Of a stretch of DNA of 34,132 nucleotides, positions 9,001-15,391 are shown piece by piece. Location: contig JAVHQT010000075.1 in the NCBI GenBank assembly GCA_036171275.1, forward strand, positions 1 through 34,132, in the 5' to 3' direction. Position 1 is the first letter of the stretch. Each line of letters begins with the position of its first letter. The DNA is from PALSA-1006 sp036171275 (GTDB taxonomy: Bacteria; Pseudomonadota; Gammaproteobacteria; Burkholderiales; Gallionellaceae). Both the position numbers and the translations under genes were made by a program. The notes beneath the pieces are model-generated. The model did not search any database. It was not told where the DNA came from and saw only the letters and a program-made list of their open reading frames with translations.

Positions 9001-9171
9001 GGGGTTGAGTTTGTTCACCGCAGAGCGTAAGCGTTCCACCAACACCACCTGCCGATAGTCGGTGCGCTCAGGTTTGTCACTATCGGGCGCAATATCCATA
9101 CCGTGCAAAACGGTATAGCCAACCTCAGCCAGCCAGCTTAGCGTTTCTTGTTCGAGTTGGTCTTCGGTCAT
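6001..9171 (-). CDS. hsdR: type I restriction enzyme, HsdR subunit
   Basis: The 1056-residue protein is the restriction and translocation subunit; with HsdM and HsdS it moves DNA and cuts unmethylated DNA far from the recognition site. The N-terminal nuclease domain shows RRPDIILFVNG...LLELKN (PD-(D/E)xK, about residues 150-170). The SF2 motor shows Walker A TQGSGKS, DEAH (VIADEAHRTQYG) and VAFTGTPV, and IARVNRVFKDK (motif VI). The C-terminal helical region is complete. An extra segment NSPSPQSSPASGRGGDL (about residues 115-131) lies just before the nuclease core; it is encoded by a REP-like palindrome at 8786-8823 and keeps the frame. hsdR is last in the operon, 12 bp after vapC. Confidence 0.96.
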   Translation of the reverse strand: MTEDQLEQETLSWLAEVGYTVLHGMDIAPDSDKPERTDYRQVVLVERLRSAVNKLNPAIPAAAREDAIKQVVDLGHPVLLSANRRFHQLLVAGVPVQYQKDGETRGDFVRLIDWNSPSPQSSPASGRGGDLNEWLAINQFSIKGAHHTRRPDIILFVNGLPLVLLELKNPADEAADIWKAFDQIQTYKAQIPDVFQYNEMLVISDGSEARFGSLSSDAERYMQWRTIDGVTLDPLGQFNELETMVRGVLSPLYLIDYIRYFVLFEDDGTLVKKIAGYHQFHAVRAAINQVVTASRPGGSHKGGVVWHTQGSGKSITMTCFAARVMQETAMENPTIVVITDRNDLDGQLFGVFSLAQDLLREQPVQVETRQDLRAKLSNRPSGGIVFATIQKFMPGEDEDTFPVLSDRSNIVVIADEAHRTQYGFEAKLKTFKPTIKAANDAQVLQVAEPEARYQVGYAQHLRDALPNATFVAFTGTPVSSEDRDTRSVFGEYISIYDMQQAKEDGATVAIYFESRLAKLSLNAEALPDIDAEIDELAEDEEESQQAKLKSRWAALEKVVGAEPRVSSVAADLVAHFEERSKAQTGKAMVVAMSRDICVHLYNEIIKLRPDWHDPDPEKGAIKIVMTGSASDKALLRPHIYSGQVKKRLEKRFKNPADPLRLVIVRDMWLTGFDAPCVHTLYVDKPMKGHNLMQAIARVNRVFKDKQGGLVVDYIGIANELRSAIKEYTNSKGRGKPTVDAAEAYAVLAEKLDILRGMLHGFDYSNFLSTGHKCLAGAANHVLGERDGKKRFADTGLAMSKAFSLCCTLDEAKAVREEVAFFQAVKVILTKREISQQKRTDEVRELAIRQIINSAVVSEEVVDIFDAVGLDKPNIGILDEAFLSDVRNLPERNLAVELLERLLEGEIKSKFAGNVVQGKKFSDLLGDVIKRYQNRAIETAQVIEELIAMAKKFKQIAERGEELGLTEDEIRFYDALANNESAVRELSDETLKKIAHELTENLRQNLTVDWSERQSVRAKLRLMVKRILRKYKYPPDYEIAAVELVLQQAEALGEAWG
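8786..8823. repeat. REP-like palindrome inserted in frame in hsdR
   Basis: A GC-rich hairpin, CCTCGCCCGC / GCGGGAGAGG, is followed by ACTGGGGAGAGGG. It belongs to the same sequence type as the inverted repeats at 12985-13026 and 13395-13436 in hsdM. On the coding strand it reads PSPQSSPASGRGG, a low-complexity peptide typical of such palindromes translated in one frame. Confidence 0.8.
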
Positions 9172-9183
9172 GGTGAAAATTGC

Positions 9184-9612
9184 TTAATGAAACGAATAGG
9201 GATTGACGATGCGAACTGGTGTAGCGATAAAATCCTCTACATTTCGTGTCACCAAAACTAATTTATGCTGATGTGCAGTTGCTGCGATAAGACTATCCAT
9301 CACCGCTAATTTGCGTCCCTGTAATTCTGCCTGAGCTGAAATCTCAGCCCAATCCTCCAACACAGCATCGGTAACGGGAAGGACGCGCCCAGAAAACTTA
9401 ACTTCTAATTTACTCAGCCACTGTGTTAATACTTGAAAATGCTTAGGCTGTGCCGCGCGAATTTTATACAAGCCCTTTTTTATTTCAGCAATCGTAATAC
9501 TGCTCACAAACAACTGTTCGGGTTGTTGCTGATTAAACCATTCCGCCACCTGCACGCTCGGTGACTTTTTAACCAGCTCAGACAACACGCAGGTATCAAT
9601 CAAATAACTCAT
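9184..9612 (-). CDS. vapC: VapC/FitB-like PIN-domain toxin
   Basis: The 142-residue PIN ribonuclease has the conserved acidic residues D6 (YLIDTCVLSEL), E43 (ITIAEIKKGL), D106 (AVMDSLIAATA) and D127 (VTRNVEDF). The opening LIDTCVLSEL is closest in look to FitB. Its ATG overlaps the antitoxin stop by ATGA, so the pair is translationally coupled. The pair is lodged between hsdS and hsdR, so the toxin is expressed as part of the RM operon or from its own promoter. The target RNA is unknown. Confidence 0.92.
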   Translation of the reverse strand: MSYLIDTCVLSELVKKSPSVQVAEWFNQQQPEQLFVSSITIAEIKKGLYKIRAAQPKHFQVLTQWLSKLEVKFSGRVLPVTDAVLEDWAEISAQAELQGRKLAVMDSLIAATAHQHKLVLVTRNVEDFIATPVRIVNPYSFH

Positions 9613-9836
9613 AGCGCAACATTCCTGCCCGTATCTTTATTGCGCTCAAACAACACAGCAAGCTGGTCATCGGCAACGGTTTCATCCAAGCGTAACTGGT
9701 CAAACAGCGCGGGGGAAGATTGATGCTGACGCACATAATCCTTCAAGATAGTCGCCACGGCTTCTTGAGCGTTTTGATAATGTCCCACGGCAATCACGGC
9801 CTGAATCACTTGTTCATCTAACGTAATCGTTGTCAT
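9609..9836 (-). CDS. vapB: VapB-like antitoxin
   Basis: A 75-residue partner of the PIN toxin, in the usual antitoxin-toxin order. The N-terminus TTITLDEQVIQAVIAVGHYQNAQEAVATILKDYV looks like a short DNA-binding or dimerisation domain, and the C-terminus (DETVADDQLAVLFERNKDTGR) is the likely toxin-binding tail. I prefer the ATG at 9836 to that at 9848 because GGAG lies six bases before 9836. The exact antitoxin family is not certain. Confidence 0.78.
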   Translation of the reverse strand: MTTITLDEQVIQAVIAVGHYQNAQEAVATILKDYVRQHQSSPALFDQLRLDETVADDQLAVLFERNKDTGRNVAL

Positions 9837-9983
9837 GGCTTTCTCCATAATATCTAATTTTGCAACAGCGGAAACGCAAGCAGTTTGGGGATACCTGTCA
9901 TTCTTGTCAATGCAACCCAGTAGCGAGGGTTAGGTGCAACCGTCACCCGACACAGCGCACCACGATTCGCTTGTCGGGTCGAC

Positions 9984-11285
9984 CTACGCATGGATTTCCT
10001 CCGCTTCCGGTAAGCGCAGTTGGCCGGAGATCAGGCGGGGGAGCAGCGTGTCACGGAGGGTGGCGAGGGTTTGGGCTTGCTGTTCGTTCGAAACGATGCG
10101 TTCAAACATCGCCCCAGCTACTTGCATGAACGCATCAATCACTGATGCTGGCGGAACGACTGCTGGAATTGGGCGGAATGCCTTTTTGCTGATCTCCATG
10201 AAGGTCGAACCGTTCGCCCGCCCCTTGATGATTTCCATATTCTGGCGACACCAAAACAACATGAACAACGGCGGCAACTGGCTATTGGGCAACATGCCGA
10301 TGTAGCCCTGATTGATTGCCATCGGAACCTGCGCAATGGCGAGATAACCAATCGGCGCGCGTGAAGACAACAACAGTGAACCAGCGAGCAGAAGCCCCGA
10401 ACTGACTTTCGCCAACCCTTTGTCAGTCAGCTTGCGTTCGGTGGTCAACAAGACTGGAGCTTGAATGCCTGATAAATCCTTTGGTGTTGTCCAGCAATGC
10501 ACACCACCTTCCCAGTAACTAAGCTCTTTAGTGTCCGGTGTACCGCCACCAACGCTTTCTACGACATCACCAATTGGTGCGACCTTCCACCCTCTCGGCA
10601 CCAACCCTAGTTCCGACTCTTCAAACCCATCAGGAAACAGCGCGGCAGTGGCTTCGTTCATGCCTTCGGGGGCGCGGCCTTGTTGTTTGGCGTGGACGGG
10701 ATCGAAATCGACAAACCACGATTTGAACATCGCCTGCGCAATGGCTTCCAGCGTGGCGTTCGTTTCGCGCAGGAGGGCGATGCGGTCATCGAACGCCCCA
10801 ATCGTCTCGGAAATCTGAACTTGCTCTGCCAAGTTTGGCAATTCGATTTCAAGCCGACCAAGGGAGGAAACGTATAGATTTTTTTGTACACTACCCTCAG
10901 CCAGAGTTTCAATCTTTTGCCTATTCAGCAGTAGCGTATAGAAAATAAACCTAGTATCACAATCAGAATTTACCCTTATATTTATGACGGCTCTATTGCC
11001 GCACATATAGTCTTTGAGAATTCCGACACGCCCAATGGTGCCTGATTTACTAATAGCTAAAGTACCCGGTTCAAATAGAAGTGCGCTTTTCCCTGCACTG
11101 GCAAACCCCTTAGCAGAAAGCCCTCGCCCTGTTTCAAACACAAACCCATTATTCAAATCAGTTGCGCGCAACCATTTGTAGTCATTACCGAAGTAACTTT
11201 GATCTCTCTGCGAGGGATTTACGTACCCCTCTTGAAAGGCTGCACATGTAGAAAGCTGAACGATTCTGCGTGCCTTAGAACTCAT
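9984..11285 (-). CDS. hsdS: type I restriction enzyme, HsdS specificity subunit
   Basis: The 433-residue subunit sets the DNA target of the complex. It has two target-recognition domains, about residues 1-150 and 225-375, each followed by a conserved helical spacer. The central repeat reads LAEQVQISETIGAFDDRIALLRETNATLEAIAQAMFKSWFVDFDPV and the C-terminal one reads EQQAQTLATLRDTLLPRLISGQL. Both are complete, so the recognition site should be bipartite; it cannot be predicted here. The ATG overlaps the stop of the upstream mntA-like gene (ATGA). The start lies inside an 18-bp junction repeat also found at the ends of hsdM and of the DUF1016 remnant. Confidence 0.95.
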   Translation of the reverse strand: MSSKARRIVQLSTCAAFQEGYVNPSQRDQSYFGNDYKWLRATDLNNGFVFETGRGLSAKGFASAGKSALLFEPGTLAISKSGTIGRVGILKDYMCGNRAVINIRVNSDCDTRFIFYTLLLNRQKIETLAEGSVQKNLYVSSLGRLEIELPNLAEQVQISETIGAFDDRIALLRETNATLEAIAQAMFKSWFVDFDPVHAKQQGRAPEGMNEATAALFPDGFEESELGLVPRGWKVAPIGDVVESVGGGTPDTKELSYWEGGVHCWTTPKDLSGIQAPVLLTTERKLTDKGLAKVSSGLLLAGSLLLSSRAPIGYLAIAQVPMAINQGYIGMLPNSQLPPLFMLFWCRQNMEIIKGRANGSTFMEISKKAFRPIPAVVPPASVIDAFMQVAGAMFERIVSNEQQAQTLATLRDTLLPRLISGQLRLPEAEEIHA

Positions 11286-11629
11286 ACCCCAGCCCTCATT
11301 TTCTGCGGAACGGCAAGAACGACATAGTTAGCTGAGATTTCTTCCCTAAACTCAAGTGGAATGCTTGCCCAGTCAACAAGCTGCACAATGATGGGCAAAT
11401 TACTTTCAGAGAAAGCCTCGAGCACCTCGCCTAAATTTTTCTGTTTTTGTCTTAAATCATCGGGTTGGCGCACCACTAAATCGAGGTCGCTGGCCTCATA
11501 AAAATCGCCGTTCACGCGACTGCCATACGCCCATATTTCTGCGTTGGATAAATGCGTGCGTAAAACTTCCTGCACCATACGCAGGTAAGGTTCAGGCAAA
11601 TGCAGTGCGCTAGGATTGTTCACTGACAT
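11282..11629 (-). CDS. mntA: MntA-type nucleotidyltransferase antitoxin
   Basis: This 115-residue minimal nucleotidyltransferase carries the active-site signature YGSRVNGDFYEASDLDLVV (GS-x-x-x-G followed by D-x-D), with a third acid likely in VQLVDW. In known MNT/HEPN pairs the MntA enzyme modifies a Tyr of the HEPN toxin with AMP and so silences it. Its start overlaps the HEPN gene by 20 bp, and its stop overlaps the hsdS start. The C-terminal residues RAGV are encoded by the 18-bp hsdM-tail repeat, so the natural end of the protein was probably altered when the module was inserted. Confidence 0.88.
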   Translation of the reverse strand: MSVNNPSALHLPEPYLRMVQEVLRTHLSNAEIWAYGSRVNGDFYEASDLDLVVRQPDDLRQKQKNLGEVLEAFSESNLPIIVQLVDWASIPLEFREEISANYVVLAVPQKMRAGV

Positions 11630-12062
11630 CGTTTGAGTCCTTGCCTAATTTTTTCTCCAGCACTTCCGCCAGCGTTGCAATGTCTTGTAAAAACGCAGGA
11701 ATCAACACCAAGGTTTCACTGGCAAATTGCTCGCCGTAATCGTGGGCGGTGTTGTTGCGATTGTCGCGATAAGCAAACCAGCGCTCGACCTCCGCCAAAG
11801 TCATTAAATCATGCACAGCGGCAAGGCGTAGTAAATCTTTGATGGGCGTGGCTTCTAATTTTTTGCCACCGTGCCCGTAGGCTTTTAACGCTTTTTTTAA
11901 TAACTTAAAGGCGGTTTCTTGGGTTAATTCATACCCTTTAACAATGGCATTACGAAAAACTTCTTGATCAATGCTGTCCGCTGCGGACTGCGCATAAAAT
12001 CTCATCGAAGACTCCAGCGTTTTAATGCAGCGACGCAAATGTTCAACATTCAAATAACGCAT
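11610..12062 (-). CDS. hepT: HepT-type HEPN toxin (HI0074 family)
   Basis: This 150-residue all-helical protein is the partner of the downstream nucleotidyltransferase. It contains the HEPN RNase motif RX4HXY: R102-NNTA-H107-D-Y109. Family members cut RNA, and the Tyr of HXY is the residue that MntA modifies. Motif and length are intact, so the toxin is probably active. AAAGGA lies before the ATG, and a 7-bp inverted repeat (12076-12093) just upstream may be an operator. The pair sits between the DUF1016 remnant and hsdS. Confidence 0.9.
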   Translation of the reverse strand: MRYLNVEHLRRCIKTLESSMRFYAQSAADSIDQEVFRNAIVKGYELTQETAFKLLKKALKAYGHGGKKLEATPIKDLLRLAAVHDLMTLAEVERWFAYRDNRNNTAHDYGEQFASETLVLIPAFLQDIATLAEVLEKKLGKDSNDVSEQS

Positions 12063-12075
12063 TATTCAATTTCCT

Positions 12076-12093
12076 TTATATTATTCAATATAA
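12076..12093. promoter_or_regulatory. inverted repeat upstream of the HEPN/MNT pair
   Basis: TTATATT-ATTC-AATATAA is a perfect 7-bp inverted repeat with a 4-bp loop. It lies 13 bp before the HEPN start in a very AT-rich spacer. It could be an operator bound by the toxin-antitoxin complex, or overlap a promoter internal to the operon. Only the symmetry and position support this. Confidence 0.4.
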
Positions 12094-12128
12094 TCAATTA
12101 GTTATACTATTCTTGATTTTACTCTCAA

Positions 12129-12771
12129 AACTCATACCCCAGCCCTTCCAGCATCTTCCACATCCTCTAGTCCCAACTCTCGTTCAATCGCTCCAATGCT
12201 TGGTAGCTTGTTGCGCAGGGCTTCAGGCAGGGTGTGGGATAAAGTATAGGTGGCTAAACCCATCGAGTTTTGCACATCACTCAACGCATATTCGGCTACC
12301 AGCCTGTCTTTGCTTTTACACAGTAGCAGCCCAATGGTGGGTTGGTCACCTTCGCTGCGAGGTTGTGCCCCCACGGAATGGACAGAATTTGCGAAATAGG
12401 CGGTTGCGTTAATTGGGCAACAGGCTGTTGCCTAATTTGGTCAACAGCCTGTTGGCTAATTGCGGGGGATGTCGCATAGAACGAATGCCACTGGCGAATA
12501 TATTTGAGATTGCGAACAGAAAACCCTTTCATCTCTGGGAATTCCTGCATTAAGTCGGTGCTGAGTTGATTCAGAAAACCAGAACCCCAATCCGCTTTTG
12601 CTTGCCGCGTCACGATGTCTGCCCCCAGTTCCCAATAAAACTGGAGTAAAGCGGTGTTGACTGCAACAGCGGCTTTGAGCTGAACTTGCCGAAATCGGCT
12701 TTTTAATTCGCCCAGCCATAGGCGGTAATCAGCTTGGTTTTGTGTGAGGTTAGAACTCATACCCCAGCCCT
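12129..12771. repeat. 18-bp junction repeats (copies 2 and 3; copy 1 at 11279-11296)
   Basis: AACTCATACCCCAGCCCT is found at 11279-11296, 12129-12146 and 12754-12771, always at a gene boundary in the RM operon. On the coding strand it is the end of hsdM (GLGYEF and stop). The copies at 12129 and 12754 match over about 27 bp with two mismatches. The entry spans copies 2 and 3, which bracket the DUF1016 remnant. Confidence 0.85.
12132..12760 (-). pseudogene. DUF1016 (YhcG-like) nuclease gene with internal deletion
   Basis: The N-terminal DUF1016_N domain is present in one frame (12760 to about 12370: YWELGADIV, FPEMKGFSVRNLKYIRQW, ISQILSIPWGHN). The C-terminal end is present in another (about 12370 to 12132: DQPTIGLLLCKSKDRLVAEYALSD, LPSIGAIERELG). 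Intact family members are roughly 340 residues; here about 150 residues in the middle, including most of the PDDEXK core, are gone and the parts are out of frame. The junction is near 12370. DUF1016 genes commonly accompany type I RM operons. The start overlaps the end of hsdM. Confidence 0.85.
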
Positions 12772-14741
12772 CCCAGCTTCTGGCGGATTAACTGGTCTAG
12801 CTCTACTCCTTTTGCCATTTGCTCACCCAGCTTTTCAGTGAGGATTTGCATCTTGTCGGCAAAGGCTTCATCGTTATCTTCCACTTCTTCTGCGCCCACG
12901 TATCTGCCGGGGGTAAGAACATGTCCGTGTTCGGCGATTTCTGCCAGTTTGACGCTACGGCAGTAGCCGAGGATGTCTTGGTAACTACTCCCTCTCCCCG
13001 TGGGAGAGGGTTGGGGTGAGGGTAAATTGCCATTCACTGCATTGAAGATTGCTTGCAAAACTGCTGCGGGCTGTTGAAATACATCGTTGTTCCAGAAGCG
13101 CAGGACTTGAATACCTTGCGCCACAAGGAAGCGACTGCGCTGCTCGTCATGGACACGACCTTCGTCGGTGTTGTGCTGACCACCATCGAGCTCTATGGCT
13201 AACTTTAATTCATGGCAGTAGAAATCCAGAATGTAAGGCTTGACTGGGTGTTGGCGGCGGAACTTCGCACCAGCCATACGTCGGTCACGCAAAGCTGACC
13301 ATAATCTTTGTTCTGCATCGGTGCTGTATTGCCTTAATTCGCGGGCGAACTCAAGCAGATCTTCGGGCAATGGGAATTTAAATTGTGACTTTTCTTTACC
13401 CTCACCCCAGCCCTCTCCCATGGGGAGAGGGAGTAGGTCGCCGCGCCAAGCGGCGACGGTGGCGGCAATGCGCTCAATCACTTCATCGGTTAGCTCGGTC
13501 TGCACGCGGCTAATCATGTGTCCCAGTTTACGAGCATCAATAAACAGCACTTCACCTTTACGGCTGGTTTTGTTCTTGGCAAGAAACCACAGGCAGGCGG
13601 GAATCTGGGTGTTGAAGAAGAGCTGTCCGGGTAGTGCAATCATCACCTCGACCACGTCGGCATCCACCATCGCACGGCGTATGTCGCCTTCACTGTTTTG
13701 GCTGGAACTCATCGAACCATTAGCCAGCACAATGCCAGCCCGACCAGTGGGTTTGAGGTGGTAGAGCATGTGTTGCAGCCACGCATAGTTGGCATTGCCC
13801 GCAGGTGGGTCACCAAACTCCCAACGTGGGTCACCCGTGAGGCTGCCATGCCACCAGTCACTAATGTTAAACGGCGGATTCGCTAGTATGAAATCAGCCC
13901 GCAAGTCAGGATGCTGGTTCTTGGTAAAAGTGTCCCCCGGCTCACGTCCAAGATTGAAATCAATGCCACGGATAGCGAGGTTCATCGCCGCCAGTCGCCA
14001 TGTGGTGGGGTTGGACTCTTGCCCGAAGATAGCCACATCCCCCAGTTTGCCACCGTGGGACTCAATGAACTTTTCGGACTGCACGAACATTCCACCTGAA
14101 CCACAGCAAGGGTCATACACCTTGCCATGATGGGGAGCGAGAACCGCGACTAGTGTTTTAACGATTGATGCTGGGGTGTAGAACTGCCCACCACGTTTGC
14201 CTTCCGCATTGGCAAACTGTCCTAAGAAATATTCATACACCTGCCCCAAAATGTCGCGGGCCTGTCCTGAGTTGCTGCCAAAACCAATGGTGGAAACCAA
14301 GTCCACCAATTCACCTAGCTTGCCGTCCGGCAATTGAGCACGCGCATAGCGTTTGTCGAGAATGCCTTTGAGCTTTGGATTCTCGGTTTCAATCACCACC
14401 AGTGCTTCATCAATACGCTTGCCGATGTCAGGTTGTTTAGCGGCAGCACGCAGGGCTTCCCAGCGCGCGGATTCTGGCACCCAAAATACGTTCCCCTCCG
14501 TATAGTAGTCACGATCCTCAAGTTCAGTCGCTAACAGCTCATCGGTGCAGTCATGCAAGTAGTATTCATCCGTCTTATCGGTAAAGCGACTTTGAAGCTC
14601 AGCTCGGCGTGACACGAAAGTATCAGAGACGAACTTCACGAAGATAAGACCAAGCACAAGGTGCTTGTATTCTGCTGCGTCAATGTTGGCACGTAGTTTG
14701 TCTGCGGTTGCCCATAAGGTTTTCTTGATGTCTTCGAGCAT
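12750..14741 (-). CDS. hsdM: type I methyltransferase HsdM with in-frame DUF559 nuclease insertion
   Basis: HsdM methylates adenine in the host copy of the recognition site. The N-terminal helical domain (MLEDIKKTLWATADKLRANIDAAEY...) is followed by the SAM-binding motif DPCCGSGGMFV and catalytic NPPF (ILANPPFNISDWW). I start at 14741, where MLEDIKK matches the family, not at 14840. From this start the protein has 663 residues against about 510 usual. The excess is residues about 436-586, between WRGD and YQDILGYCRSVKLAEIAEHG. This insert is a whole DUF559 domain (DAEQRLWSALRDRRMAGAKF; ILDFYC; LAIELDGGQH; VLRFWNNDVF) between REP-like palindromes. Without it HsdM would be ordinary. Whether the chimera methylates is not known. 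Confidence 0.93.
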   Translation of the reverse strand: MLEDIKKTLWATADKLRANIDAAEYKHLVLGLIFVKFVSDTFVSRRAELQSRFTDKTDEYYLHDCTDELLATELEDRDYYTEGNVFWVPESARWEALRAAAKQPDIGKRIDEALVVIETENPKLKGILDKRYARAQLPDGKLGELVDLVSTIGFGSNSGQARDILGQVYEYFLGQFANAEGKRGGQFYTPASIVKTLVAVLAPHHGKVYDPCCGSGGMFVQSEKFIESHGGKLGDVAIFGQESNPTTWRLAAMNLAIRGIDFNLGREPGDTFTKNQHPDLRADFILANPPFNISDWWHGSLTGDPRWEFGDPPAGNANYAWLQHMLYHLKPTGRAGIVLANGSMSSSQNSEGDIRRAMVDADVVEVMIALPGQLFFNTQIPACLWFLAKNKTSRKGEVLFIDARKLGHMISRVQTELTDEVIERIAATVAAWRGDLLPLPMGEGWGEGKEKSQFKFPLPEDLLEFARELRQYSTDAEQRLWSALRDRRMAGAKFRRQHPVKPYILDFYCHELKLAIELDGGQHNTDEGRVHDEQRSRFLVAQGIQVLRFWNNDVFQQPAAVLQAIFNAVNGNLPSPQPSPTGRGSSYQDILGYCRSVKLAEIAEHGHVLTPGRYVGAEEVEDNDEAFADKMQILTEKLGEQMAKGVELDQLIRQKLGGLGYEF
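12985..13436 (-). mobile_element. DUF559 nuclease cassette bounded by REP-like inverted repeats
   Basis: This 452-bp segment lies within hsdM. The two ends, 12985-13026 and 13395-13436, are inverted copies over 42 bp with two mismatches; each contains a hairpin (CCCTCTCCCC...GGGAGAGGG) flanked by CTACT. Between them lies the DUF559 domain with the Vsr-like PDDEXK residues D (ILDF) and E-x-D (IELDGGQH). All reading frames are kept so HsdM continues after it. No target-site duplication is obvious. Calling it mobile is inference from the inverted ends and the clean interruption of a conserved gene. Confidence 0.7.
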
Positions 14742-14771
14742 AAAATTTCGATTGAATAATTGGTGGCGTGC

Positions 14772-14777
14772 ATTATA
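14772..14777 (-). promoter_or_regulatory. probable -10 box of the RM operon promoter
   Basis: A perfect TATAAT on the minus strand lies 30 bases before the hsdM ATG at 14741. No good -35 hexamer is seen 16-18 bases upstream. The palindrome TTGCATGCAA lies about 25 bp further upstream and could be an activator or repressor site. The ribosome binding site of hsdM is weak. Confidence 0.45.
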
Positions 14778-14940
14778 GGTCAAAACAAATTTTGCACTTT
14801 GCATGCAACAGCAACATTTGTAGCTTGCCTTTTGGTTCAATCAATCGGAATCGAAACCAACATAACTGAAGAATGGTTCTATTTACCCCTTCTCAGCCAA
14901 TTCCGAGTTATACGATTTATAACTCAATCTCAGTGCAGAC

Positions 14941-14976
14941 AAAACTGACAGAAGGAAGTATCGGCGGTTTTGGCAG
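14941..14976 (+). repeat. 36-bp motif, copy 2
   Basis: Same ends (AAAACTGACA, GTTTTGGCAG) and same length as copy 1 at 5908-5943, same orientation. It lies between the RM operon promoter region and the 3' end of the small gene at 15008-15391. Confidence 0.75.
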
Positions 14977-15007
14977 GTTGAATCGGGTGCGTTTTCGTAA
15001 ATACAAT

Positions 15008-15391
15008 TCAGCAATCCCAATATTTTCCTGCATTCGCCAGTTCAATTTTTTGCCGGAAAATGTTACGTTGTTCTGCTATTTGGATTGGCGGAATATTTCG
15101 ACACGCCGCCAGCATTTTTACTTGAGCCTCTTGGTCATGCCCCACAACTCCGCATAGCTCAACAATGAAGGCTTTGAGTTCGGCATAGTCGGCTGCCAGC
15201 GTGTCCATACATTCTGGCTTGGTCGGCTCGATATTACTGAATACAGAAATTTTTATATCAACATGCCCCGTATCTTTACTGCCAAAACCGCCAAAAGCCC
15301 CTTCTGTCAGTTTTGGCGGTTTAACTTCGAGGGTATGTTGAGAATAACTCTCACTATCAAGCTGTTTCAATCTTTGGAGATAAGAACTCAT
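15008..15391 (-). CDS. hypothetical protein of the replication operon
   Basis: The 127-residue product is unrecognised. Residues about 25-37 (PPKLTEGAFGGFGS) are encoded by copy 3 of the 36-bp motif, as though the motif had been inserted in frame. The rest is helical (YAELKAFIVELCGVVGHDQEAQVKMLAACRNIPP). Small proteins with a similar Lys/Thr-Gly-Phe-Gly segment often follow primase-helicase genes in proteobacterial elements, as I recall. Its ATG at 15391 overlaps the primase-helicase stop (ATGA), so I prefer it to the upstream start at 15412. Confidence 0.65.
   Translation of the reverse strand: MSSYLQRLKQLDSESYSQHTLEVKPPKLTEGAFGGFGSKDTGHVDIKISVFSNIEPTKPECMDTLAADYAELKAFIVELCGVVGHDQEAQVKMLAACRNIPPIQIAEQRNIFRQKIELANAGKYWDC
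15279..15314 (-). repeat. 36-bp motif, copy 3 (inside a coding region)
   Basis: The same motif, inverted relative to copies 1 and 2, lies in frame within the small gene at 15008-15391 and encodes KLTEGAFGGFG. Confidence 0.75.

Noticed and set aside
9860..10305. Two plus-strand frames opposite the hsdS 3' end
   Set aside because: They mirror the conserved hsdS coding sequence and have no ribosome binding site.
14742..14840. N-terminal extension of HsdM by 33 residues
   Set aside because: The extension (Cys-rich, unlike the family) would cross the TATAAT box; MLEDIKK at 14741 matches the usual HsdM start.
14873..15157. 94-codon plus-strand frame containing TKLTEGSIGGFG
   Set aside because: It has no ribosome binding site, lies partly opposite the small gene at 15008-15391, and its only recognisable part is the 36-bp repeat motif.
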